Below are positions 36,101-43,946 of a stretch of DNA of 64,000 nt, one piece after another. The first letter of the stretch is position 1; each line of letters begins with the position of its first letter. Below the pieces are notes generated by a model. It was not told the DNA's origin, made no database searches, and saw nothing but the letters and a program-made list of their open reading frames with translations. The translations under genes and the position numbers were made by a program. Source of the DNA: Polyangia bacterium (lineage in GTDB: Bacteria > Myxococcota_A > Polyangia > Fen-1088). The stretch spans positions 1-64,000 of the forward strand of contig DATATI010000072.1 in the NCBI GenBank assembly GCA_036268875.1. Reading direction: 5' to 3'.

Positions 36101-36265
36101 TCCCTGGGCATCGGCGAGGGCGGCGAACAAAATGCCCCCCTCGGCCGGGCGGTCATCGGTGGATTGCTGCTGGCGACGGTGACCACGCTATTCTTCGTGC
36201 CGGTGATGTACAGCGTCTTGCGAGGAAAGGCGCCCGGGCTCGATCCGGCGCTGGAGGAATTATGA
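33104..36265 (+). CDS. RND efflux pump permease, HAE type
   Basis: A 1053-residue AcrB/MexB-like inner-membrane transporter with the typical duplicated plan: helix 1 at about 12-30, a large periplasmic loop, helices 2-6, a second loop, and helices 8-12. Helix 4 carries GILVDDATVEIENI with the paired Asp residues of the proton relay. Loop segments such as NVPIMQAALES and QTSIVHVEGRK are standard. The stop overlaps the adaptor start (ATGA). It is complete and normal in length. No TolC-type outer-membrane gene lies in the window, so the pump must use one encoded elsewhere. Substrate unknown. Confidence 0.9.
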   Translation: MWIVRLALKRPYTFVVMAMLIVILGVLSIARMPADIFPDIDIPVISVVWNYGGLSPEEMERRIVSNFERGLTTTVNDIEHVESQSLTGVSVIKVFFQQGAALEAATAQITAIAQTSVRQMPPGTTPPLIIRYSASNVPIMQAALESETLGEQQLFDYGVNFIRADLATIPGAQIPWPYGGKQRQIMVDIDPARLFAWGLSPRDVATAVSAQNLILPTGTAKMGNGEYPIVVNSSPETLEQIGLLPIKTVRGTSVLIRDVASVRDGNTPQTSIVHVEGRKSVLLTLLKSGAASTLDVTSRIRSMMPGILSRLPKELKVSLLFDQSVFVRGAVSGVVKEAATAAGLTALLILLFLGSWRSTLIVVLSIPLSILMSIIVLSAVGQTLNVMTLGGMSLAVGILVDDATVEIENIHRNIAKKKPLVVAILDGAREIAVPAFVSTLCICIVFVPVAFITGSARSLFVPLALAVVFAMLTSYLLSRTLVPTMVCFLLAPEVAAHESGHGRRSRLADGFDRWFDRLRQAYGAWLAWALSRRRTVIGLFLGFVALSLGLFPLLGQDFFPSVDAGLIKLHVRGTPGTRIEETEHLFALIEAKIRTLIPAQEIETLLDNMGVPASGINLSLSEGALISPADGQILIALKPHHAPTEIYVRRIRQMVHANFPEATFFFLAPDISTQVLNFGLPAPIDLQISGGVGNEEQTFAVAEKLAARLSRVPGAADVHLAQVRRVPQLRVDVDRGMAAEAGLTQRDVASDLMVSLSSSSMVSPSYWLDAKRGVQYPVSIQTPQYRIKDIESVQNTPLSTGPDGQPQLLSNVAAVSRTFGPANITHFNARRVFDVQANVDGTDLGTMATAIDRILKDLAPELPRGTAVRVKGQLESMQSSFRGLSYGLFFAVLLVYLLMVVNFQSWLDPLIILMALPGALAGIAWILFLTHTTLSVPALMGAIMCVGVATSNSILVVTFANDQRKNGFDATRAALVSGMTRLRPVIMTALAMVIGMLPMSLGIGEGGEQNAPLGRAVIGGLLLATVTTLFFVPVMYSVLRGKAPGLDPALEEL

Positions 36266-37512
36266 GCGTGCCGTCCGACCTTTCCAACGAGACTCGCCGA
36301 CAAGCGGAGACCGATCTCGGTTTCGTCCTGCCCGCGCCAGCACGGGTAGGACGAACACGGGCCGGCGCCCTGGTCGCCGTCGCGCTGGTGGTGGTCGGGG
36401 CGGCGTTCCTGCTTGGGTACCTGCCGAAAGAGAAAGCGCGCGCAGTCCTGGAAGAAAGCAGCCGCCGCGCCGAGGACGCGCCCGCCCGGGTCAGCGTGCT
36501 GACCGCCAAGCTGGCTGTCAGCGCCGGCGCGATCACCCTGCCCGGCAGCATCCAGCCGCTGCAAGAGACCATGGTGTACTCGCGCGCCAATGGTTATCTG
36601 CGCCGCTGGCTGGTGGACATCGGCGACAAGGTCGACGAGGGACAGCTGCTGGCCGAGATCGACACGCCGGAGCTGGATCAAGAGCTGGTGGCGGCGCGCG
36701 CGCAGCTGGCCCAGGCCCAGGCGTCGATCGCGCAGGCGAAAGCCAACCGCGACTTCGCCAAGACGTCGCTGGAGCGGGTCAAACGCCTGGCCCCGACCGG
36801 CGTGACGTCGCAACAAGAGTTCGAACAGGCCCAGGCGCAAGAAGCGGTGGCGGAGGCGAACCTCAACGTCTCGCAGGCCAACGCGGGCGCGCAGCAGGCG
36901 AACATTGAACGGCTGTCCAAGTTGAAATCGTTCGCCCGGGTGACCGCGCCGTTCGGCGGCGTCATCACGCAGCGATCGATCGATCGCGGCGCGCTGGTGA
37001 CGGCGGGAAACGGCACGCCGCTGTTCAAGATCGCCACCAACGATCCCGTGCGCGTGCTGCTGCAGATCCCGCAGAACGTGGCCCCCAGCATCCGCACCCA
37101 CCTGCCCGCCAAGATTGCCGTGCGCGAGTACCCGAACCGCATCTTCGCCGGCGACGTCACCCGGGCGTCCGGCGCGCTGGATCCGGTCCTGCGCACGATG
37201 ACCACCGAGATCCGCCTGCCCAATCCCAAGGGCGCGCTTTTGACCGGAATGTACGCCGAGGTGTCCATCTCGCTTCCTTCGCCGCACCAGGTGTTCGAGA
37301 TCCCAGCCACCAGCTTGCTCAGCGATGCCAAGGGCGTGCGGGTGCTGGTGGTCGACGGTGAGAACCGAGCCCACGCCCGCACCGTGGTGGTCGAGCGCGA
37401 CACCGGCGCGACGGTGCAGATCGCCAGCGGACTGCACGGCGACGAGCGCATCGTCAAGCTGGCCACTGCCGAACTGCAAGACGGCCAGACCGTCGACGTC
37501 GCGCCCCCGTAA
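36262..37512 (+). CDS. RND efflux periplasmic adaptor (membrane fusion protein)
   Basis: A 416-residue HlyD/AcrA-type adaptor. One N-terminal membrane helix (GALVAVALVVVGAAFLLGYL) is followed by a lipoyl half-motif (YLRRWLVDIGDKVDEGQLLA), a coiled-coil hairpin of about 90 residues (ARAQLAQAQASIAQAKANRD, then EFEQAQAQEAVAEANLN), the second lipoyl half (FARVTAPFGGVITQRSIDRG) and beta-barrel/proximal domains. It bridges the RND permease to an outer-membrane channel. It starts inside the permease stop (ATGA). The permease-then-adaptor order is the reverse of most RND operons. Confidence 0.9.
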   Translation: MSVPSDLSNETRRQAETDLGFVLPAPARVGRTRAGALVAVALVVVGAAFLLGYLPKEKARAVLEESSRRAEDAPARVSVLTAKLAVSAGAITLPGSIQPLQETMVYSRANGYLRRWLVDIGDKVDEGQLLAEIDTPELDQELVAARAQLAQAQASIAQAKANRDFAKTSLERVKRLAPTGVTSQQEFEQAQAQEAVAEANLNVSQANAGAQQANIERLSKLKSFARVTAPFGGVITQRSIDRGALVTAGNGTPLFKIATNDPVRVLLQIPQNVAPSIRTHLPAKIAVREYPNRIFAGDVTRASGALDPVLRTMTTEIRLPNPKGALLTGMYAEVSISLPSPHQVFEIPATSLLSDAKGVRVLVVDGENRAHARTVVVERDTGATVQIASGLHGDERIVKLATAELQDGQTVDVAPP

Positions 37513-37535
37513 CGATCGTCGATCGCGTGGGCGGA

Positions 37536-37593
37536 GACGGCTTCGCCGTCGCAGCCCTTCGCGGGAGAGCGTGGGAACCCTGCCAGGGTTCCC
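37536..37593. promoter_or_regulatory. Two hairpins in the gap after the RND operon
   Basis: A short hairpin GACGGC-TTC-GCCGTC (37536-37550) is followed by a perfect dyad GGGAACCC-TGCCA-GGGTTCCC (37573-37593). An 11-base word, TTGACGGTGGC, recurs at about 37606 and 37660. No T run follows either hairpin. They could end the pump transcript or form a leader of the downstream sigma factor gene. Confidence 0.35.
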
Positions 37594-37737
37594 CCTGTCA
37601 GCCGATTGACGGTGGCGCTTCTGGCGAAACCGTCAGGCGAATGACGGACAGACCATTTGACGGTGGCTCCGACCGCGATTCGTCGCGCTCAACACGGAGT
37701 CAGAATCCTGGCACGCGGCCTGCTGAAGCAAGGCCGC

Positions 37738-38505
37738 ATGAACAGCACACAGACGACAACCAACGGGCGCGGCAAGAAGACGAACAAGCGAACCGCGCAA
37801 AGCACCGCGCGCCGGAACGAGTTCGTCACCAAACACTTCCCGCTGGTGGAAAAGGTCGCCCGTCGAATGGCCCGCCGTCTGCCCCGGTACGTCGATGTCG
37901 CTGATCTGGTTTCCGCCGGGACCATCGGCCTCATCGAGGCGGCCGAGCGCTTCGACGCCGCCCGCTGCGATAGATTCGAGCCGTTCGCCGAGATTCGCAT
38001 CCGCGGCGCCATCCTGGATGATCTGCGCGCCCGCGACACCTTGAGCCGTGACATGCGCCGCCTCTCGAACGAACTTGGCCGCGCCGCGGCCGACCTGGCC
38101 AATCAACTGGGCCGCACACCGGACGACGGCGAGGTCGCCGATCACCTTGGTGTGGCGGTGAAGGATCTTTACCGCCGTCGGGCCAAGCTGTCGGGTGCGT
38201 CGGTGGTCGGCCTGGAAGATGTCGATCCGGAGTTTTTGGATCACGCCGCCGACAACACCTGCGACAACCCGGAAGAAGAGACCGCGCGCCGCGAGATGTT
38301 CTCGCACCTGGTCGATCAGATCATGACGCTGCCGTCGAACATGCAGCAGGTGCTGTCGCTGTATTACTGCGAGTCGCTGAATTTGAAGGAGATCGGCACC
38401 GTGCTCGGCGTGTCGGAGTCGCGCATTTGCCAGATTCACACCGAGGCCACCCGTCGTCTGCGCGGCATCCTGGGTGATTCTTTTTTCCACCAAGCCGCCG
38501 CGTAG
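37738..38505 (+). CDS. Sigma factor of the FliA/WhiG (sigma-28) family
   Basis: A 255-residue group 3 sigma factor. Region 2 is in LPRYVDVADLVSAGTIGLIE and ERFEPFAEIRIRGAI-like sequence, region 3 in LGRTPDDGEVADHLGV, and region 4 in LNLKEIGTVLGVSESRICQI followed by HTEATRRLR. The start is ATG 37738, reached after an open but unlikely extension. In other bacteria this family drives flagellar or developmental genes. No flagellar genes lie here. The next gene on the same strand is an enhancer-binding-type regulator, so a regulatory role in the neighbouring kinase system is possible. Confidence 0.9.
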   Translation: MNSTQTTTNGRGKKTNKRTAQSTARRNEFVTKHFPLVEKVARRMARRLPRYVDVADLVSAGTIGLIEAAERFDAARCDRFEPFAEIRIRGAILDDLRARDTLSRDMRRLSNELGRAAADLANQLGRTPDDGEVADHLGVAVKDLYRRRAKLSGASVVGLEDVDPEFLDHAADNTCDNPEEETARREMFSHLVDQIMTLPSNMQQVLSLYYCESLNLKEIGTVLGVSESRICQIHTEATRRLRGILGDSFFHQAAA

Positions 38506-38665
38506 TCTCCACTGTCGGCCAGCACTCCAGTGTGAAAAAATAGACGCACGCGCGGCCGCGATCATCGCGCCCGGCGTGGCCCGCCAGCGACGGGCAACGC
38601 AATGAATCACTACCCTTTTCGCTAGTGCCCGTCCGCGCGCTGCCGTACTCTTCTGCGCTGAGGTA

Positions 38666-40210
38666 ATGGTTTTGAGGTGCTTGGAAGGTGCGGCTGAGGT
38701 GGAGACCGACATCGAGCATGTGCGCCGCGAACGCGATCTCTATCGCGCCCTCCTGGATCTCGGGGTGGCCGAGAAGATCGACACATTCCTGGAACAGGCG
38801 CTGAGCCTGATCGTCAATGTCACCGGCGCGCGCCGCGGGTACATCGAGCTCACCGAAGAAGCGAGCGGCCAGCCGCGCTGGTGGTGCGCCCACGATTGCT
38901 CGGGCGATCAGGTGCAGGCGATCCGCTCGGCGTTTTCGCGCGGCGTGATTGCCGAAGCCCTGGCCACCGGAAAAACCGTGGCCACCGCGTCGGCGCTGGA
39001 CGATCCCCGCTTCCGCGATCTCGGCAGCGTGCGCAAGAACCGCATCGAAGCCGTGCTGTGCGCGCCCATCGGGGCGTCGCCGCCGATGGGGATTTTGTAC
39101 CTGCAAGATCGCCTGCAGCCCGGCCCCTTCGCCGAGGAAGATCGACAGGACGCCGAGGTCTTCGCTCGTCACCTGGCCACGCTGGCCGATCGCATCTTGA
39201 TCCGGCAGCGTCAGGCCACCGAGACCGATCCCACCGGCGAGTTTCGTCGCAGCTTGCACGTCGAAGGATTGGTGGGCCACAGCCCGGCGATGGCCAGCGT
39301 CCTGCGCCACGTCTCCCTGGTGGCGCCCATCGATGTCAGCGTCCTCATCACCGGACCGTCGGGCACGGGCAAGACGCAGCTGGCGCGCATCATCCACGAA
39401 AACGGCCCGCGCGCCGCCGGACCCTTCGTCGAGCTGAACTGCGCCGCGCTGCCCGAGACGCTGATCGAAAGCGAGCTCTTCGGCGCGGTGCCGGGCGCGC
39501 ACTCGACGGCGTCGCGACGAGTGGAAGGCAAGGTGGCCTCCGCCGAGGGCGGCACGTTGTTCCTGGACGAGATCGGCGAGCTGCCGCCGCCGGCGCAGTC
39601 CAAGCTGCTGCAGCTACTGCACTCGAAAGAATATTTTCCGCTGGGCGCGCCCCGCCCGATACGCGCCGACATCCGCATCATCGCCGCCACCAACAGTGAT
39701 CTGAAAAAAGCGGTCGCCGAGAAACTGTTCCGTGAGGATCTCTTCTATCGCCTACAAGTGTTGCCGGTGCGGATGCCGTCGCTGGCGGAACGCCGTGAGG
39801 ACATCCCGCAGCTCTTGTCTCATTTCTGCAGCCGTGCCCGCGCCAGCCACCAACTGCCCGAGCTGCGCCTGTCCGTCGGCGCCACCCAGGCGGCGCTGGC
39901 CGCCGAATGGCCGGGCAACCTCCGCGAGCTGGCCCACGCGGTCGAGGCCGCCTCCATCCGCGCCGCCGCGCAAGGCGTGTTGACGATTGAACGCACGCAC
40001 CTGTTTCCCGATCTCGAGCCATCGGAGAGCGAGGTGCGTGGGTCGATGACCTTCCAGCAGGCCACGCGCCTGTTCCAGGGCGAGCTTCTGCGCCGCACCC
40101 TGGAAGAAACCGGTTGGAATGTCGTCGAGGCGGCGAGCCGTCTGGATCTCGCCCGCTCGCACATCTACAACCTCATCCGCGCACACGGGCTCGAACGCAA
40201 AACGGCATGA
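38666..40210 (+). CDS. Enhancer-binding-type AAA+ regulator with GAF domain and altered GAFTGA loop
   Basis: A 514-residue NtrC-like regulator. A GAF sensor spans about 20-165, and an AAA+ domain about 190-420 with Walker A TGPSGTGKT near 231 and Walker B GGTLFLDEIGEL near 295. A Fis-type HTH is at the C-terminus (VVEAASRLDLARSHIYNLIR). The sigma54-contact loop, normally GAFTGA after ESELFG, reads GAHSTA (ESELFGAVPGAHSTA), so classical sigma54 activation is doubtful although ATP binding looks intact. The start is ATG 38666; GTG 38699 is an alternative. Its stop overlaps the start of the 1239-residue kinase gene (ATGA), so regulator and kinase are made together. Confidence 0.85.
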   Translation: MVLRCLEGAAEVETDIEHVRRERDLYRALLDLGVAEKIDTFLEQALSLIVNVTGARRGYIELTEEASGQPRWWCAHDCSGDQVQAIRSAFSRGVIAEALATGKTVATASALDDPRFRDLGSVRKNRIEAVLCAPIGASPPMGILYLQDRLQPGPFAEEDRQDAEVFARHLATLADRILIRQRQATETDPTGEFRRSLHVEGLVGHSPAMASVLRHVSLVAPIDVSVLITGPSGTGKTQLARIIHENGPRAAGPFVELNCAALPETLIESELFGAVPGAHSTASRRVEGKVASAEGGTLFLDEIGELPPPAQSKLLQLLHSKEYFPLGAPRPIRADIRIIAATNSDLKKAVAEKLFREDLFYRLQVLPVRMPSLAERREDIPQLLSHFCSRARASHQLPELRLSVGATQAALAAEWPGNLRELAHAVEAASIRAAAQGVLTIERTHLFPDLEPSESEVRGSMTFQQATRLFQGELLRRTLEETGWNVVEAASRLDLARSHIYNLIRAHGLERKTA

Positions 40211-43200
40211 CCGCCAGCGCGCCCTTCCCGCGCAGCGGACGGTTTCGCGCAAGGAACATACTGGGGCAAGGATCGATGGGCACGGTGTACCGCGCCCTGG
40301 ACGAAGAGACCGGCCGTGAGGTGGCGCTGAAGGCCCTGCGCGAGCCGGGTTCGACCGCGCTCTATCATTTGAAGGGCGAATTCCGCTCGCTGCGCGACAT
40401 CGCCCATCCCAACCTGGTCGAGCTTCACGATCTGGTGGTCGGCGACGAGCAAGCCTTCTTCACCATGGAGCTGGTCGACGGCGTCACGTTCCTGGAACAC
40501 GTCGCGCTCGGCGATCAAAACGGCGGCGCCGACGATCGCCAGGCCCAGCTGCGTCGGCTGGAGATCGCTGTGGCGCAGTTGAACCGCGGCATCAGCACGC
40601 TGCACGCGGCGGGGAAACTGCACCGGGACATCAAGCCACCGAACATTCTGGTCACCCGCGCTGGCCGCGTGGTCCTGCTGGATTTTGGTCTGGCGACCTC
40701 GTGGACCGAACGCGATCGCGCCGCCGAAAACAGCGAGCTGGCGGGATCGCTGCCGTACATGCCACCCGAACAGATCTGGGGCAAACCACTGCGGCCGTCC
40801 GCCGACTGGTACAGCGTCGGCGTCCTCATCTACGAATCCCTGACCGGATGCCTGCCGTTCCCCGACGCGCCGAACGAGATGCTGGCGCGTAAAGAACGCG
40901 GCGACGCGCCACCGCCCGGACGCCTGGCCCCCGACGTGCCGGCCAGCCTGGACGCGCTGGTGATGGCCTTGCTTGATCCCGATCCGACGCGCCGGCCGGG
41001 CGGCGACCAAATCGAACGGGCGTTCGCCGCCGCGGGCCTGGGCGGTGGCGGCGTGCCGCTGGGCATCGATCCGGCGGCCATGCAATCGACCGGCGAAGTG
41101 TTCGTGGGCCGCACGCGCGAGCTTGGTCAACTGGGCGACGCCTTCGCCACGCTGGAGATGGGACGGCCGACGTTGGTGCGCATCAGCGGCGTGTCCGGCA
41201 TTGGCAAGACCGAGCTTGGCAATCATTTCACCGAACGCCTGCGCGAACGCGCCGACGCATTCATCTTCAACACCCGCTGCCACCCGCAGGAATCGGTGTC
41301 ATTCAACGCCTTCGACGGCATCATCGATCAGCTAAGCCAGCACCTGACGCAGCTGCCACCAGCGCGCGCGGCAGCGCTGGAGCCGCCGTCGTCGGCGGCG
41401 CTGGTGCGCCTGTTCCCGGTGCTGGGGCGCGTCTCCGCCTGGAAAAAAGCCGACGCCGAGATTGACACCATGGAACCGCGCCTGGTGCGCAACCGCGCGC
41501 TTTCCGCGCTGCGCTGGTTGCTGGACGCGCTGGGCGCGGAGAAGCCCGTTCTGCTGTGGATCGACGACCAACAATGGAGCGATCCCGACAGCCTGGTGTT
41601 GTTGGATGAGATCCTGCAGCCGCGCACACGCGGCCGCCTGATGCTGCTTCTGACTTGCCGAACCGACACGGGTGTCGCGCCGGTAGCGGCCTCGGCCGAC
41701 GACGCCACCGGCGGGCCGGCCACCCATCGTCTGCTGGAAATCGCCTGTGAACCGCTGGACGAAGCGGAGGCGCGCCTTTTGGCGGTGCGCTTGTTGAAAC
41801 GCGCGGGCGACGGCGCACACCCCGATCATCTACAGACCATCGTCGGTGAATCGGGTGGCTCGCCGTTCTTCATCGGGCAGCTCGCCTATCACCCGATCGT
41901 CGCCTCAACTTTCGCCGCCGCCGGCAACGCCGGACCCGCTCTATTCACCGAAGTCATCCGCAACCGGGTCGCCCGCCTGTCCGACGTCGAACGGCGCATC
42001 GTGGAGATCGTGGCGATGGCTGGCGGCCCCATCGATCGCACCGTCGCGCTGCGCGCCGCCGGCGTGGGCGAGGCCGGACGCACGGACGTGGTCCGCCTGG
42101 CGCGCCACAATCTGATCAAGACCGCCGACCGCAACGGCGGCCCAGCCGTCGAGAGTTATCACGACCGTATTCGCGAGGCGATCGCCGCTTCGGTCGACGC
42201 GCCCACGCGCACGCAGCGCCACCTGGCCATCGCGCAGGCGCTGGAGGTGGCCGCCACCGGCGATTCAGAAGCGCTGTATCGACACTGGCTGGCGGCCGGC
42301 GATCACCCGCGCGCGGCGGTTCACGCGCTGGATGCGGGGCGCAAGGCTTCGGCCGCCTTCGCCTTCGGTCAAGCCGCCGAGCTGTTCGATCGCGCCGCCG
42401 GGCTGCAAGCCAACGACGCCGCTGCCGTGGCTGTGGCGCGCGCGCTGCAAGCCGACGCACTGGTGAACGCCGGCCGCTGCGCCGAGGCGGCGCCGCTCTA
42501 TCTCGCCTCCGCCGACGCCGGCGCGGGTGCCCATTCCGCTGACGCCGCCGCCGAGCTACGCCGCCGCGCCGCCGAAAGCTTCCTCATCAGCGGCCACATC
42601 GACCAGGGCGTGGCGGTGCTGGCCAAGAGCCTGCCCAGCGTGGGCGTGAATTTTCCGGCCACCCCGCGCGCCGCTCTGCTGTCCGTGCTGCGCGGGCTTG
42701 CGTGGCTGCGCTTTGGCAAGCTGGATTTTCGCCCCCGCCCCGCCGGCGAGGTGACGGCGATCGAACGCCTTCGCGTCGACATGTGCCTGTCGGCGTCGAA
42801 AGGATTGATGCTGGTCGATTCGCTGCGCGGAGCGGCCTTCGCCTTCGACAGCCTCCGGCATGCCCTGGCGGTGGGCGAACCATTGCGCGTGGGCGAAGCG
42901 CTGGTTCTGGTGGGCGGCGGCTTGCTGGCGCCGGCCGGCGGCTGGATGGCCAGCCTGGGTAACCGCATGCTGGGCCGCGCGGCGGAGATCGCCACGCAAT
43001 GGCAGAGCCCGCGCCTGTCCGGCATGACCCAAACCATGTCCGGCCAGACGATGATCTTCGCCGGTCAGTGGCGGGACGCCCTGCGCACGTGCGACGCCGG
43101 CATCGACGAGCTGACCGCGCGCTGCCGGGGTGTGGCCTGGGAGACCAATGCCGGCTACATGGGCGCGATCCGCGCCGTCGAAGAGCTGGGACACTTGAAC

Positions 43201-43926
43201 GACTACCGCCGGCGCTGCCAGCAGCTCTTGGACGACGCCGACGCGCGCGGCGACGTGTATGCGCGGCTGACCGCCATCCTGTACGAAGCACTGGCGCACC
43301 TGGCGGCCGGCCGGCCGTCGCTGGTACGGCAGCAAGTTCGCACCAGCATGCGCGTGTGGACCCAGTCGGCGTTCAGCGTGCAGCACCTTTACGCCATTCG
43401 GCTGGAAGCGATGAGCGACGTCTACGAAGAGCGCCCCGCGGAGGCGTGGGCGCGCCTTGAACACGCGTGGCCCGCGCTCAAGCGCTCGGGCTTGCTGCGC
43501 GTCCCCATCATGCGCATCGACGCCTTGGCCTTGCGAGCGCGGGTGGCCTTGGCATTGGCATCCGCCGATCCGATCGCCGCCGATCGCTGGCTGGCCGCAT
43601 CGACGCGCGATCGTCGCGCACTGGCCAAAGAGCGGCGGCCGGACACGCCCGCTCACGCCTGTCTTTTACAAGCGGGGCAAGAGATCGGCCGCGTCGGCCG
43701 CACCAAAACCCTGCGCAGCCTGGGCGACGCCATCGCCATCTACAACCAGGGCGGCATGGCGCTGTGGAGCCACTATGCGTGCCACCGCAAAGGCCAGGTC
43801 ATCGGCGACACTGAGGGCCGTGTGCTGTGCGACGACGCCGCCACCGCGATGCGCGCCGAAGGGATCGCCGATCCGCTGCGCTGGCTTGCCGTGGTCGCGC
43901 CCGGCCGCTGGCCGGCGCTCTCCTGA
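40207..43926 (+). CDS. Giant Ser/Thr kinase with AAA ATPase and TPR-like regions
   Basis: A 1239-residue protein. The kinase at about 15-285 has LGQGSMGTVY, Lys 42 in VALKAL, HRDIKPPNIL near 138 and LLDFGLATS near 160. An AAA_16-type ATPase has Walker A SGVSGIGKTEL near 330 and Walker B VLLWIDDQQWSD near 451. The long helical TPR-like C-terminal half begins at about 690. No membrane helix. The start at ATG 40207 overlaps the regulator stop; an earlier in-frame ATG would lie inside the regulator. Kinases of this plan are STAND-like signalling proteins found mostly in myxobacteria. The coupled AAA+ regulator is the obvious candidate substrate. Confidence 0.85.
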   Translation: MTASAPFPRSGRFRARNILGQGSMGTVYRALDEETGREVALKALREPGSTALYHLKGEFRSLRDIAHPNLVELHDLVVGDEQAFFTMELVDGVTFLEHVALGDQNGGADDRQAQLRRLEIAVAQLNRGISTLHAAGKLHRDIKPPNILVTRAGRVVLLDFGLATSWTERDRAAENSELAGSLPYMPPEQIWGKPLRPSADWYSVGVLIYESLTGCLPFPDAPNEMLARKERGDAPPPGRLAPDVPASLDALVMALLDPDPTRRPGGDQIERAFAAAGLGGGGVPLGIDPAAMQSTGEVFVGRTRELGQLGDAFATLEMGRPTLVRISGVSGIGKTELGNHFTERLRERADAFIFNTRCHPQESVSFNAFDGIIDQLSQHLTQLPPARAAALEPPSSAALVRLFPVLGRVSAWKKADAEIDTMEPRLVRNRALSALRWLLDALGAEKPVLLWIDDQQWSDPDSLVLLDEILQPRTRGRLMLLLTCRTDTGVAPVAASADDATGGPATHRLLEIACEPLDEAEARLLAVRLLKRAGDGAHPDHLQTIVGESGGSPFFIGQLAYHPIVASTFAAAGNAGPALFTEVIRNRVARLSDVERRIVEIVAMAGGPIDRTVALRAAGVGEAGRTDVVRLARHNLIKTADRNGGPAVESYHDRIREAIAASVDAPTRTQRHLAIAQALEVAATGDSEALYRHWLAAGDHPRAAVHALDAGRKASAAFAFGQAAELFDRAAGLQANDAAAVAVARALQADALVNAGRCAEAAPLYLASADAGAGAHSADAAAELRRRAAESFLISGHIDQGVAVLAKSLPSVGVNFPATPRAALLSVLRGLAWLRFGKLDFRPRPAGEVTAIERLRVDMCLSASKGLMLVDSLRGAAFAFDSLRHALAVGEPLRVGEALVLVGGGLLAPAGGWMASLGNRMLGRAAEIATQWQSPRLSGMTQTMSGQTMIFAGQWRDALRTCDAGIDELTARCRGVAWETNAGYMGAIRAVEELGHLNDYRRRCQQLLDDADARGDVYARLTAILYEALAHLAAGRPSLVRQQVRTSMRVWTQSAFSVQHLYAIRLEAMSDVYEERPAEAWARLEHAWPALKRSGLLRVPIMRIDALALRARVALALASADPIAADRWLAASTRDRRALAKERRPDTPAHACLLQAGQEIGRVGRTKTLRSLGDAIAIYNQGGMALWSHYACHRKGQVIGDTEGRVLCDDAATAMRAEGIADPLRWLAVVAPGRWPALS

Positions 43927-43946
43927 TCGCGGCGCCCGCCCCGGCC

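Noticed and set aside
35989-37479. 496-residue minus-strand frame
   Set aside because: Antisense of the RND adaptor gene; no conserved motif.
37633-38712. 359-residue minus-strand frame
   Set aside because: Antisense of the sigma factor gene, whose regions 2 and 4 are clear.
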